From Buttiauxella agrestis ATCC 33320 (GTDB lineage: Bacteria; Pseudomonadota; Gammaproteobacteria; Enterobacterales; Enterobacteriaceae), in NCBI RefSeq assembly GCF_000735355.1, contig NZ_JMPI01000023.1, positions 124,001-188,000 of the forward strand: a stretch of DNA of 64,000 bases, written 5' to 3'. The translations under genes and the position numbers were made by a program. The notes under the pieces are model-generated. The model saw only the letters and a list, made by a program, of their open reading frames with translations, did not search any database and was not told the DNA's origin. Position 1 is the stretch's first letter, and each line of letters begins with the position of its first letter. Shown here piece by piece: positions 46,789 to 58,644 of this stretch.

Positions 46789-48855
46789 CTAAGTATTTGT
46801 TTCTAAAAGTTCGCATAATTGGTTTAAAGGTTGTGGACGGTGAAACAGGAAACCTTGTGCTAAATGGATTCCACAATTTTGTACAATTTGATGTTCTTCT
46901 TCGGTTTCCACCCCTTCAATCAACACAATGCTGCCGGAGGTTTTGCATAACTGCACAACATGATGGAGAAACGCTTCTCCTCCTTCTCGGGCCAGGCCCA
47001 GCACCAAAGTACGATCCAGCTTAATTTTATCCAGTTCATATTGTGTCAGATAGGATAAGGTTGAATAACCCGAACCAAAATCATCCAGTGCTATTTTGAT
47101 ACCAAACTGGCGTAACACTGCCAGAACCTCAATCACTTGCTGGGGTTCTTTCACTTTTTGTGATTCGGTAATTTCCATTTCCAACTGCCAGCCAGAAGGC
47201 AACGGGTTACGGAGCAATTTACTCACCACGCTCAGGAAATTAGGTTCAAGCAACGTTTGCGGTGAAATATTTACCGAAAGTGTCATGCCAGGAAAGCGAG
47301 AAAATTCGTGATGAATCACTTCAACAGCATTTTCCAGTACCCAAAAATCAACTTCGGGCATCATACCAATACGTTCATAATATTTTAGAAAATACGGTGG
47401 GGTAATTTTACCATCATCACTTTGATGACGAAGTAAAACTTCCATTGCCACTATTTTCCGCTCATCGAGTGTAATTTGAGGTTGAAACCACAAAACAAAA
47501 TTACCGCTATTTTGCAGAGCGTTAATATGACGTCTTGCTTCTATATATTCATTTACTTCAGAAAGGTAATGATGCGGCGATTCTGCCTCTCGATGACCCG
47601 GCACCGTCAATTGGAACTGATTACCTTTTAGCGGAACAAATCGCTTTTTGCCGCACGGCAAGGCGATTTCTTTATAGTCACGCTTTTCCATATAGCGCAG
47701 GAAAGGCCAGTAAATACCAATTCCCGCGCAAATGAGCAATACCTGGAAGAAGACCGCGCTGAATGCGCCATTGGTGGCCAGCCATGTATTAATGATGGCC
47801 GGTGTTGCCCAACCCACCAGTTGCTGCGCGGGCGGGATGATGTGCCACAGCGTAGCATAGTAAGCGAGGATGTAATCTACCGCTGGAGTCATCAGAAAAG
47901 GGACGAACATCACAGGATTGAGCACCACGGGCACGCCAAAAATCAGCGGTTCATTGATGTTAAATATCGCCAGTGGCAGTGAGACATTAATAAGATGACG
48001 GTTAGACGGGTTGCGACTGATTAATAAGCAGATTAACAGGCTTAACGTACCGCCGCATCCGCCGGACGCACACCACATCTCATAAAAAGTGATGCTCAGG
48101 ATATTTAAAGACCCATGACCGGCTTTCCAGGCGTCCATGTTAGATATCGTATTGTTCATGAATCTGAACCCGATATCCTGGAAAATATAAAACCCGTGGA
48201 TACCAAAGAACCAGGTAAATTCACGGATCATTTCATACAGCAAACCATGAAAAAAACCATCAGGGTAAATGGCAATTGATATATCTTTTGTTAACCAACT
48301 GCAGGCACTTAATATAATATGCCCAACAACAATTAGCGAAGTTAGCCTGGCAATGAAAAAAGATAATATTTTTGCCGACTTCCAGTTTAATTGAATCTTA
48401 TTGGTTCTAAATAAGGTGATGTTTTTTTCAAGTATTAAATTTGTGAAAATAGCGGAGAGTAAGGCGACGGGGAGGCTCACGCCAAAAAGAAAATTAGCTT
48501 CATGATTGTTTTCAAGGCCAGCAATTCCAAACAGTACCGTCAGGCTAAGAGAAATACTGAGCATGATTGAAAGGCGATATCTGACGGCCCATTGTAATGA
48601 AAAGATAATATTTAACAAAACAGGCAAGAAAATAAGCATATTTTGTTGCAAATCACCTAACCATTGTGAAATTTTTACCCAATGAAAATTCAGGGATAAC
48701 GTACCTGCAACAATAACGACTCCGCGTAAAACTGAAAATGGCATAATAGCCATGGTGCAACTCAGAACCGCTTGCGAAATACGATTGTTAATAAAAGCTA
48801 TTTTTAATTGATGAATGATGCTTTTCGTGTTTCTTATGATTATATTGTGATTCAT
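46789..48855 (-). CDS. PTS EIIC-EAL fusion (putative c-di-GMP phosphodiesterase)
   Basis: A 688-residue fusion. Residues about 1-410 form a lactose/cellobiose-type PTS EIIC membrane domain, shown by its hydrophobic segments and the substrate-site block NINEPLIFGVPVVLNPVMF. Residues about 440-685 are an EAL domain with catalytic residues kept: MEVLLRH (EVL in place of EAL), VNISPQTL, EITES, ALDDFGSGYSTL, DKIKLDR and IEGVET. It should hydrolyse c-di-GMP to pGpG. No EIIA/EIIB gene is near, so the EIIC part probably senses or binds a sugar rather than phosphorylating it. Confidence 0.88.
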   Translation of the reverse strand: MNHNIIIRNTKSIIHQLKIAFINNRISQAVLSCTMAIMPFSVLRGVVIVAGTLSLNFHWVKISQWLGDLQQNMLIFLPVLLNIIFSLQWAVRYRLSIMLSISLSLTVLFGIAGLENNHEANFLFGVSLPVALLSAIFTNLILEKNITLFRTNKIQLNWKSAKILSFFIARLTSLIVVGHIILSACSWLTKDISIAIYPDGFFHGLLYEMIREFTWFFGIHGFYIFQDIGFRFMNNTISNMDAWKAGHGSLNILSITFYEMWCASGGCGGTLSLLICLLISRNPSNRHLINVSLPLAIFNINEPLIFGVPVVLNPVMFVPFLMTPAVDYILAYYATLWHIIPPAQQLVGWATPAIINTWLATNGAFSAVFFQVLLICAGIGIYWPFLRYMEKRDYKEIALPCGKKRFVPLKGNQFQLTVPGHREAESPHHYLSEVNEYIEARRHINALQNSGNFVLWFQPQITLDERKIVAMEVLLRHQSDDGKITPPYFLKYYERIGMMPEVDFWVLENAVEVIHHEFSRFPGMTLSVNISPQTLLEPNFLSVVSKLLRNPLPSGWQLEMEITESQKVKEPQQVIEVLAVLRQFGIKIALDDFGSGYSTLSYLTQYELDKIKLDRTLVLGLAREGGEAFLHHVVQLCKTSGSIVLIEGVETEEEHQIVQNCGIHLAQGFLFHRPQPLNQLCELLETNT

Positions 48856-49019
48856 TCGTTGCTTAGTTGTGGGTTGAGTTGTAATCGGTGTGGCAAGAAC
48901 AAACTCTACTATATCACTATAATTAATGCGGAGGTAATGCTAATCAGTTTGTTTTATAATAGCACCGCCAACCAATATCCATTTTTACACATTATTTGTG
49001 GCTGCTAATGTCCATATAT

Positions 49020-50090
49020 TTATAGCTGATTAATGAGCAATTTCAGCTGCGCCACAATATCTGTCGGTGTCTCATTGTGTGGAAAGGGATAAGTTGACTC
49101 GCGAATGATAAGACGGGTAGGAAGGAGTTTCAGTATTTTTTGTGGTGACGACGATTGTGCCATCAGCGATGTCACGATTTCCACCGCACGTTTGCCGAGC
49201 AAATCGAAATCCTGCGCAACCGTTGTTAACGCGGGCTGGAAGAAGAGGCTGTCTGCGGTATCGTCATAACCCGTCACTGAAACCGCATTTGCGCCGCTGC
49301 GTTTAAGTTGCGCCAACGCGCTTAATACACCTAAGGCCATCTGATCGTTGGCGACGATAATGGCGCTGATGCGAGGATTGGCATGAATCAACTCGAAGGT
49401 TTTTGCCCAGCCACTGCTGGCACTCCAGTCTCCCCAGGCTGTTATGGCATTGCTGACGCCAAATTGATGAAGTGTTTCACGCCAGCAACCCAGGCGCAGA
49501 CGAGCAGAAATCGACTCTGCCGGGCCTGCTAACAAACCAAATTGTCGGTGTCCCAGTTCCCACAAATGCTTTACGCAAGCGCCAGAACCGTCCTGGTGAT
49601 CGAAGCGCACACAAGAAACGTCAGTCTCTGGCGGAACATCCAGAAATAAACAAGCCAGATCGTCATTTTCCCGCGCCAGTTGTTCAGCGAGCGTGCTCTC
49701 GAGCGGCAGATTCGCAATCACGCCGCGAATGTTTTGCGCCCGAAATTCGTTAAGCACTGCCTGCAATGCTTCGTACTCCGCCCCTTTTGGCATCGCGACA
49801 GAAACCTGCAATTGCTGTTCTTCGGCGTGACTTTTTATGGCCGCGGCAATTTGTGACGGCGCGTGGTAGGTGAGAGAAGAGGTGATGAGCCCGAGCGCAG
49901 GCATCGTTTTACCCGCCAGTAACTGAGCGGAACGGTTCGGCACATAGTGCAGCACGTTCATCGCATGCAGCACTTTTTCACGGGTACGGGACGACACCAA
50001 ATCCGGGCTATTCAACACCCGTGAAACCGTCTGCTGCGACACGCCCGCTTCACGTGCTACATCATTTAATGTTGCCTGCCGAGTGCTCAT
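49020..50090 (-). CDS. lacI: Lac repressor LacI
   Basis: A 356-residue repressor. Helix-turn-helix in TLNDVAREAGVSQQTVSRVL at residues 6-25, hinge NRSAQLLAGK, then the inducer-binding core (GLITSSLTYHAPSQIAAAI, AIIVANDQMALGVLSAL, VTGYDDTADSLFF) and a C-terminal leucine-rich helix (DIVAQLKLLINQL) that could form tetramers. ATG 50090 follows AAGGGGTACGCG; the frame extends upstream without homology. It is divergent from lacZ, unlike E. coli where lacI is co-oriented. Two operator-like palindromes lie between them. Confidence 0.92.
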   Translation of the reverse strand: MSTRQATLNDVAREAGVSQQTVSRVLNSPDLVSSRTREKVLHAMNVLHYVPNRSAQLLAGKTMPALGLITSSLTYHAPSQIAAAIKSHAEEQQLQVSVAMPKGAEYEALQAVLNEFRAQNIRGVIANLPLESTLAEQLARENDDLACLFLDVPPETDVSCVRFDHQDGSGACVKHLWELGHRQFGLLAGPAESISARLRLGCWRETLHQFGVSNAITAWGDWSASSGWAKTFELIHANPRISAIIVANDQMALGVLSALAQLKRSGANAVSVTGYDDTADSLFFQPALTTVAQDFDLLGKRAVEIVTSLMAQSSSPQKILKLLPTRLIIRESTYPFPHNETPTDIVAQLKLLINQL

Positions 50091-50157
50091 CGCGTACCCC
50101 TTTTTTGTTCGCATAATGCGGGGCAGATTTGGCTGCGTCAAGCCAGCATGCATGAAA

Positions 50158-50172
50158 TGTATAGCGCTAACA
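50158..50172. promoter_or_regulatory. lac operator-like site near lacI
   Basis: TGTATAGCGCTAACA resembles the E. coli O1 core TGTGAGCGGATAACA (15 bases, AGCG and TAACA kept). It is about 68 bases upstream of the lacI start and 160 before lacZ. It could allow autoregulation and loop formation. Confidence 0.6.
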
Positions 50173-50290
50173 TTTATTGTCATGCTCACGACAGAAATGC
50201 TGATTAATCGACCGATTTTGCGATCGTGCTTAGAATTGATAAAACCTGTGTTTGCCAGTGATGCTGATTCTCTGCCTAAATTTGCTCAAT

Positions 50291-50306
50291 TGTATTGCGC
50301 ATAACA
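50291..50306. promoter_or_regulatory. lac operator-like site near lacZ
   Basis: TGTATTGCGCATAACA, preceded by AAT, resembles E. coli O1 (AATTGT...ATAACA) but is one base longer. It lies 26 bases upstream of the lacZ ATG. Confidence 0.65.
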
Positions 50307-50325
50307 TTTTAACGACTACAGGTGA

Positions 50326-53439
<3,114 letters not shown>

Positions 53440-53449
53440 GTCGTACAGC

Positions 53450-53490
53450 AGCGTCATCCGACACCACTGATGCAAATGGTGGATGACGCT
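53450..53490. repeat. REP-like palindrome in the lacZ-lacY spacer
   Basis: AGCGTCATCC pairs with GGATGACGCT over an interior CACCA/TGGTG pair. The spacer is 128 bases and otherwise empty. The element shares GGATGACGCTA with the palindrome after ppsA and could reduce lacY expression relative to lacZ. Confidence 0.6.
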
Positions 53491-53567
53491 AAGGCTTGTC
53501 CCTCTACAAAAAACGTTTATCAGCCTTTGCCCCTCAATCCATAAATAATAATAAGTGGAAATACCCT

Positions 53568-54833
53568 ATGAAACTGTCAGCGTTGAGTCGTCGGGAACAA
53601 CATAATTTCATCTATTTTATGCTGTTCTTCTTTTTCTACTATTTCATTATGTCTGCCTACTTTCCGTTCTTTCCGGTATGGCTTGCAGATGTAAACCATC
53701 TGACCAAAACCGAAACCGGCGTGGTGTTCTCGTCTATCTCGTTATTCGCCATTATCTTTCAGATTGCTTTTGGCTTAATTTCCGACAAGCTAGGATTGCG
53801 GAAGCATTTACTGTGGTTCATCGTCGTGCTGTTGGTTCTGTTTGCGCCGTTCTTTATCTACGTGTTATCGCCGCTGTTACAATTCAATATTTATCTGGGG
53901 GCGATGGCGGGCGGGATCTATCTCGGATGTGTTTTTTCCGGCGGTTCCGGTGCTGTGGAAGCGTATATAGAACGTGTGAGCCGTAATAACCGTTTCGAAT
54001 ACGGCCAGGTGCGCGTATCAGGCTGTGTGGGCTGGGCCATTTGCGCCTCGTTGACCGGCATCTTATTTAGCATTAACCCGAATATTACCTTCTGGATAGC
54101 CTCCGGTTTCGCTCTGGTGCTGGCGGTACTTTTACTGCTCTCGAAGCCCGATCCTAAAACGGAATCTGAACTTGCCGAGACGGGCGTAAACAAAAAGCAG
54201 GAATTCTCACTGCATATGGTGGTGGAATTGCTTAAGATGCCGCGCTTCTGGGCATTCTTGTTGTATGTGATTGGCGTGGCCAGTATTTACGATGTGTTCG
54301 ATCAGCAGTTTGCCAACTTCTTTAAAGGCTTTTTCTCATCTCCGCAGCGAGGGACTGAAATATTTGGTTTTGTCACCACCGGCGGAGAATTACTGAACGC
54401 CACGATTATGTTCTTTGCACCTTTCATTATTAATCGCATAGGGGCTAAAAATGCTTTGTTGGTGGCGGGCGTGATTATGTCTGTGCGGATAATCGGCTCC
54501 TCGTTTGCCACGACCGGCGTTGAAGTCATTATTCTGAAAATGCTGCATATGTTTGAGCTGCCATTCTTGCTGGTGGGAACGTTCAAATATATCTCTTCGG
54601 TATTTGATCCTCGCCTGTCGGCGACGCTCTTCCTGATTGGTTTTAACTTATCCAAACAGCTTTCTGGCGTTGTGCTCTCTACGTGGGCGGGGTCAATGTA
54701 TGACTCGGTGGGCTTTAGCCAGGCTTATCTGACGTTAGGATTGATCACTGCCTGCTTCACGGCTATCTCATTCTTTACATTGCGTAATTCGCCGCGCAGC
54801 CAGTTTTTGACGCCGGAAGTGAGTAAAGCCTGA
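53568..54833 (+). CDS. lacY: Lactose permease LacY
   Basis: Lactose:H+ symporter of the major facilitator superfamily, 421 residues. Essential residues are visible: Glu in VEAYIERVSR (E126 site), Arg and Cys-Trp in RVSGCVGWA, Glu in TTGGELLNA (E269 site), Arg in MSVRIIGSS (R302 site), and His and Glu in LHMFELPF (H322/E325 sites). The ATG at 53568 opens MKLSALSRREQHNFIYFM, which matches the family; the earlier start at 53496 does not. No lacA gene follows. Confidence 0.95.
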   Translation: MKLSALSRREQHNFIYFMLFFFFYYFIMSAYFPFFPVWLADVNHLTKTETGVVFSSISLFAIIFQIAFGLISDKLGLRKHLLWFIVVLLVLFAPFFIYVLSPLLQFNIYLGAMAGGIYLGCVFSGGSGAVEAYIERVSRNNRFEYGQVRVSGCVGWAICASLTGILFSINPNITFWIASGFALVLAVLLLLSKPDPKTESELAETGVNKKQEFSLHMVVELLKMPRFWAFLLYVIGVASIYDVFDQQFANFFKGFFSSPQRGTEIFGFVTTGGELLNATIMFFAPFIINRIGAKNALLVAGVIMSVRIIGSSFATTGVEVIILKMLHMFELPFLLVGTFKYISSVFDPRLSATLFLIGFNLSKQLSGVVLSTWAGSMYDSVGFSQAYLTLGLITACFTAISFFTLRNSPRSQFLTPEVSKA

Positions 54834-54846
54834 TAGCGGTTTTATT

Positions 54847-54870
54847 TCCCCGCACTCGGGTGTGCGGGGA
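54847..54870 (+). terminator. Hairpin after lacY
   Basis: TCCCCGCAC and GTGCGGGGA form a 9-bp stem with a 6-base loop, 13 bases past the lacY stop. Only AAGCGTTT follows, so termination efficiency is uncertain. Confidence 0.65.
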
Positions 54871-54889
54871 AAGCGTTTAAACGGGGAGG

Positions 54890-55885
54890 TTACTCCAGTG
54901 CCAACATGGCAAAACTGGCTAACCAGTGTCCGCCGCTGTAATGGCTGCCGACCACATGATCAAGACTGGCGTCAAGATGGCGGGTTATCGCCTGTTGTAA
55001 GGCTTGCTGGGCAGGGTGTTCAGCCGGTAGTGCCGCCGCAATACGTTTAAAGCACCATGTGCGGCTGAGATTCAGGCCATCGAGATGCGCGATTTTTGGG
55101 TCGGTGCGGTCACTGACAACGGCCGGATGCATCAGCGCATTGATACTGGCGACCTCTGGCAGATAACGGTCAAACCAGCCTGGGAAATCCGCGCTGACCT
55201 GGCTCATCAGCAACGCTTCGCAGAGCGCACCTGAAACGTACTCGTCGCCGCCCGGTTCATAGTGAGCGGGATAATTGACATCGTGCTGATAGAAGCGATT
55301 TGCTCCATCAATGATAGCCGTCTCGAGTTCCGCATCGTGGCGCGAACGGGCGTAGTCCAGCCCTAACGCCAGGGCAAAAGCGGTGTTGTAATGCGTACCG
55401 ACGCGAATCGGGTAGGTGAGTTTTTCCAGGTAGCCTATCAGGCGCGCACGAATATCCTGTGTCAGCGGCTCAAGCAGAGCAGACCAACGTTTTGCCTGCG
55501 GCAGAGTCGATTCCGCCAGTTCTTGCGCCAGCGCAAGCAGCCAACCGTATCCGTAAGGGCGCTCGAACGACGCGCGGAACGGGGCAGTAAAATAGGCCAG
55601 TTCGCGGGTTACATTGGCTTCGGTAAAGTGTTCATCAAACAGGCTAATGATCGCCTCGCGGGAAGGCAGTTCCGGGAAACGGCGCAAACAACGCAGCAGC
55701 AACCAGTAACCGTGAACCGCTGAGTGCCAGTCAAAACAGCCGTAAAAAATCGGGTGTAATTCCCGGGGTGGCAACACGTCACCATCATCATTGAGCAAAT
55801 GCATGATGTGATTTGGATATTCCTGGCGTAAAAACGTCAGCGGCATGTTGGCAAATGCTTCAGCCTGAATCGGGCTTAATGACAT
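54890..55885 (-). CDS. DUF2891 family protein
   Basis: A 331-residue protein recognised as DUF2891 from ELHPIFYGCFDWHSAVHGYW near residue 48 and GTHYNTAFALALGLDYAR, with YSGGHWLASFAM at the C terminus. Several conserved His, Glu and Trp residues in an all-helical (alpha-toroid-like) context recall glycan-active or epimerase-type folds, but no activity is established. ATG 55885 follows CAAAGGAG; the upstream start at 55906 has no such site. It lies 35 bases downstream of DUF979 and is probably cotranscribed. Confidence 0.85.
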   Translation of the reverse strand: MSLSPIQAEAFANMPLTFLRQEYPNHIMHLLNDDGDVLPPRELHPIFYGCFDWHSAVHGYWLLLRCLRRFPELPSREAIISLFDEHFTEANVTRELAYFTAPFRASFERPYGYGWLLALAQELAESTLPQAKRWSALLEPLTQDIRARLIGYLEKLTYPIRVGTHYNTAFALALGLDYARSRHDAELETAIIDGANRFYQHDVNYPAHYEPGGDEYVSGALCEALLMSQVSADFPGWFDRYLPEVASINALMHPAVVSDRTDPKIAHLDGLNLSRTWCFKRIAAALPAEHPAQQALQQAITRHLDASLDHVVGSHYSGGHWLASFAMLALE

Positions 55886-55920
55886 AAAAACTCCTTTGAG
55901 ATTCATCGTTTTTCAGTGCT

Positions 55921-56907
55921 TTAGCGGAATGACAGGAAGTACATCAAGAACACGTTCGCCAGCAATATGGCCAGAGCACTCGGGATCTGAATCTTGATGA
56001 CCTGGTATTTATCTTTAAGCTCGAGCAACGCGGCCGGGACAATGTTGAAGTTCGCGGCCATCGGCGTCATTAACGTGCCGCAATAGCCTGCGTACATCCC
56101 AATCGCCAGCAACGGCGCGGGGTCAGCGTTATGGTGAATGACAAGAAACGGCATCGCGATACCTGCCGTTAAAACAGGGAATGCAGCAAAAGCGTTACCC
56201 ATAATCATGGTAAATACCGCCATGCCCACGCAGTAAATAACGACCAGCATGAAGCGGTTTTCCGGGTCAACAAACAACTCGACCACTTTGCGTACCGACT
56301 CACCGGTGTTGGCGACGATAAACACCCCGCCAAGCATCGCTAACATTTGAGGTAAAATAATTGCCCAGCCCACGGTGTCAACAATTCGGCGCGACTGCGC
56401 AATGGCCTGCACCGGTGAACCTTTGGTTATCCACCATCCCGTTAAGATTGCCGCGACACTTGCCACACACAAGGAGGCCAACGTGAGTTGCTTCTGGTCT
56501 AGCAGGTAAACGCCGCCAATCGACACGTTTTTCATGAATAGGGTGCAGATGACGGTGATGACGGGAATCAGTAGCGCGGGCAGAAATAACCAGTTTTTGA
56601 TGCGCGAGGCAGAGGCTTCTCGTTGCTCGTCTGTCGCCATGGCGTAATGCCCTTTGCCCACTAATCCAAAGCCTGCCAGGAGCGCAATGACAATCACGCT
56701 TCCGCCTATGATCCGGTAAGCCATTGATTTTCCGAGGGTATCCACCATCAGGTCGCCAAACAGGAAAATCGCGCCGAATAAGAACCAGAAGAGAGCCGTG
56801 GTCAGGCGTTTAGGGTTGCCGCGATCGCGCAGTGTCATCACCACCAGAATCATGACGATGATGCCAATCAGGTAATAAACACGGTTAATGGTTAGCAGAG
56901 TGCTCAT
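55921..56907 (-). CDS. DUF979 family subunit, presumed 5-oxoproline transporter
   Basis: A 328-residue inner-membrane protein with about nine hydrophobic segments, including FPVLTAGIAMPFLVIHHNAD and AGYCGTLMTPMAANFNIVPAAL. It belongs to DUF979, which occurs with DUF969 and has been linked to 5-oxoproline (pyroglutamate) uptake by comparative genomics. The ATG overlaps the DUF969 stop (ATGA), supporting a two-part transporter. No 5-oxoprolinase or pcp gene is present in the window. Confidence 0.85.
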   Translation of the reverse strand: MSTLLTINRVYYLIGIIVMILVVMTLRDRGNPKRLTTALFWFLFGAIFLFGDLMVDTLGKSMAYRIIGGSVIVIALLAGFGLVGKGHYAMATDEQREASASRIKNWLFLPALLIPVITVICTLFMKNVSIGGVYLLDQKQLTLASLCVASVAAILTGWWITKGSPVQAIAQSRRIVDTVGWAIILPQMLAMLGGVFIVANTGESVRKVVELFVDPENRFMLVVIYCVGMAVFTMIMGNAFAAFPVLTAGIAMPFLVIHHNADPAPLLAIGMYAGYCGTLMTPMAANFNIVPAALLELKDKYQVIKIQIPSALAILLANVFLMYFLSFR

Positions 56908-57632
56908 TTTGTCACCTCTTTCATTTCAGGTTCTTGTTGAGCACGCCAGGCCATCACATCGCGGTGGAGGCTCGCATCAAGTCGCGTGAGGCGGAACATA
57001 TGGATGATCAGCGCGGCAATCGCTGTGGGAATAGCCCAAAGGCCGATATGCAGCGGTTCAATATTCGTAATGCCGTTTTCTTTCAAAAACGCATCAATTA
57101 GCAGAACCGCACCGAAGGCAATGAAAATGTCTTCGCCAAAAAAGACGGCGATGTTGTCGCAGGCTGCGGCGTGGGCTTTTATTTTATCGCGAATGTGCAG
57201 AGGAAGTTCGCCGTACTTGTTCAGGGCCGCACCTTCCGCCATTGGCGCTAACAGCGGGCGAACAGTTTGCGCGTGGCCGCCAAGAGACATCAGCCCAAGT
57301 GCGGCGGTTCCTTCGCGGCCAATAAAGTAAATCATCAGTATGCGTGCGGACGTGGCGCTGGCTATTTTGGCAATCCAGGCCTGAGCGCGTTCTTTCAAAC
57401 CGTAATATTCCAACAGGCCAATCACGGGCAGAATCAGAATAAATGTGGCGAGCGAGCGGCTATTGAAAAATTTCTCGCCAAAGGTTTCCAGTAGCATTCC
57501 GAAATCCATTCCTACGGCGAGTCCAGTTGTTAATCCTGCAATAACGACAACAATCAGCGGATTGAATCGGAGTGCAAAACCAATAACAACAACGGGTATT
57601 CCGATGAGCGGTAAAAGGGTGGCACTATCCAT
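56904..57632 (-). CDS. DUF969 family subunit, presumed 5-oxoproline transporter
   Basis: A 242-residue membrane protein with about six hydrophobic segments. Family blocks: LLPLIGIPVVVIGFALRFNP, FILILPVIGLLEYYGLKERA and GREGTAALGLMSLGGHAQTVR. Together with DUF979 it forms the presumed 5-oxoproline carrier. First gene of the minus-strand operon; divergent from a winged-helix regulator, with a palindrome (57716-57737) in the shared upstream region. Confidence 0.86.
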   Translation of the reverse strand: MDSATLLPLIGIPVVVIGFALRFNPLIVVVIAGLTTGLAVGMDFGMLLETFGEKFFNSRSLATFILILPVIGLLEYYGLKERAQAWIAKIASATSARILMIYFIGREGTAALGLMSLGGHAQTVRPLLAPMAEGAALNKYGELPLHIRDKIKAHAAACDNIAVFFGEDIFIAFGAVLLIDAFLKENGITNIEPLHIGLWAIPTAIAALIIHMFRLTRLDASLHRDVMAWRAQQEPEMKEVTK

Positions 57633-57715
57633 TATTTTTACCCTGTCTATGTGTGTTGTGTTTTTTTAGAATGACGAAGAGGTAAAAACATATAGCAAAA
57701 CGAAGACAAAATGAA

Positions 57716-57737
57716 AATAAATTATCATTAATTTATT
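57716..57737. promoter_or_regulatory. Palindrome between DUF969 and the winged-helix gene
   Basis: AATAAATT and AATTTATT are exact inverted repeats separated by six bases. It is located 84 bases from the DUF969 start and 56 from the regulator start and is a candidate operator for the regulator. Confidence 0.5.
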
Positions 57738-57792
57738 GGTGTTTTATTCGAATTCAATTATGTTTTATGGATATCATATTAAGGGGCAGCCA

Positions 57793-58356
57793 ATGGCGTC
57801 TGAGAAAGAAAGACTCGATTCAGCAGTAGGAACAATCGCTAATAGCGCAGGGTTAAAAGATCCCATTGTCTCTTCTCACCATCTGGTTTCTGAAAGATGT
57901 GCGGAATTGTCGGAGCTGGAATACGCATTAATCATGACCAGCAATGCGTTTAATAAATGGATGGTACGTTGCATGACGGCAGCCGGAGAGCCAGATATGG
58001 GGCCGCTCGACGTATCGTTACTGCATCATGTCAATCACCGCGATCGGCAAAAAAAACTGGCGGATATTTGTTTTGTTCTGAACGTCGAAGACACCCATAT
58101 CGTTGCCTACGCATTAAAGAAAATGGTTAAGTCGGGTTACGTTAAAAGTGAAAAGCAGGGCAAGGAACTTTACTTTTCCGCCACTGAAAAAGGTAAAGTG
58201 CTGTGTGCTAAATATCGTGAGGTCCGCGAGACATGTCTTATTGGTTTGCAGGTTGAGACAGGCATTTCTGCTAAATCTATTGGAGAAAATGCACAATTAT
58301 TACGTGCCATTTCGGCGCTCTATGATAATGCGGCCCGAACCGCTGCATCACTATAA
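57793..58356 (+). CDS. Winged-helix (MarR-like) transcriptional regulator
   Basis: A 187-residue protein with a winged-helix domain at about 60-140: MGPLDVSLLHHVNHRDRQKK, then LADICFVLNVEDTHIVAYALKKMVKSGYV, which has the recognition-helix pattern of MarR-type proteins, and a charged wing (KQGKELYFSATEKG). ATG 57793 follows AAGGGG; the longer upstream frame has no RBS. It is divergent from the DUF969-DUF979-DUF2891 genes, which are its likely targets. The effector is unknown. Confidence 0.8.
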   Translation: MASEKERLDSAVGTIANSAGLKDPIVSSHHLVSERCAELSELEYALIMTSNAFNKWMVRCMTAAGEPDMGPLDVSLLHHVNHRDRQKKLADICFVLNVEDTHIVAYALKKMVKSGYVKSEKQGKELYFSATEKGKVLCAKYREVRETCLIGLQVETGISAKSIGENAQLLRAISALYDNAARTAASL

Positions 58357-58507
58357 TTAAATCTTATGGAAGAACATTTAAGTTAACTCGCGATATTAAC
58401 CTTTCGAATGGTCTGGATATTGGTTTGTTGAATGACTCGTTCACTAATTAAAACGGTTAATAAGTAAATAGTGACCGGGGACGCTTTCTGAAAGCGTTGT
58501 AATATGA

Positions 58508-58539
58508 ACAAAAAAGCCACGCAATTGCGTGGCTTTTTA
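58508..58539. terminator. Bidirectional terminator
   Basis: AGCCACGCAATTGCGTGGCT is a perfect palindrome flanked by A6 and T5. It separates the regulator from the convergent fimbrial operon and lies about 105 bases beyond the adhesin stop. Confidence 0.85.
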
Positions 58540-58644
58540 GATTATACCAGGGTCAGATGTTCGGTTTGGCAGGATACCTCACCATCAATCGGATTTAGAT
58601 TTTTGAATATCATTATCCCCCGGAGCAATCCGGGCGGAATCCTC

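Noticed and set aside
54862-55050. A lacA gene or remnant after lacY
   Set aside because: The short frame there is antisense to the DUF2891 gene and shows no acetyltransferase hexapeptide repeats.
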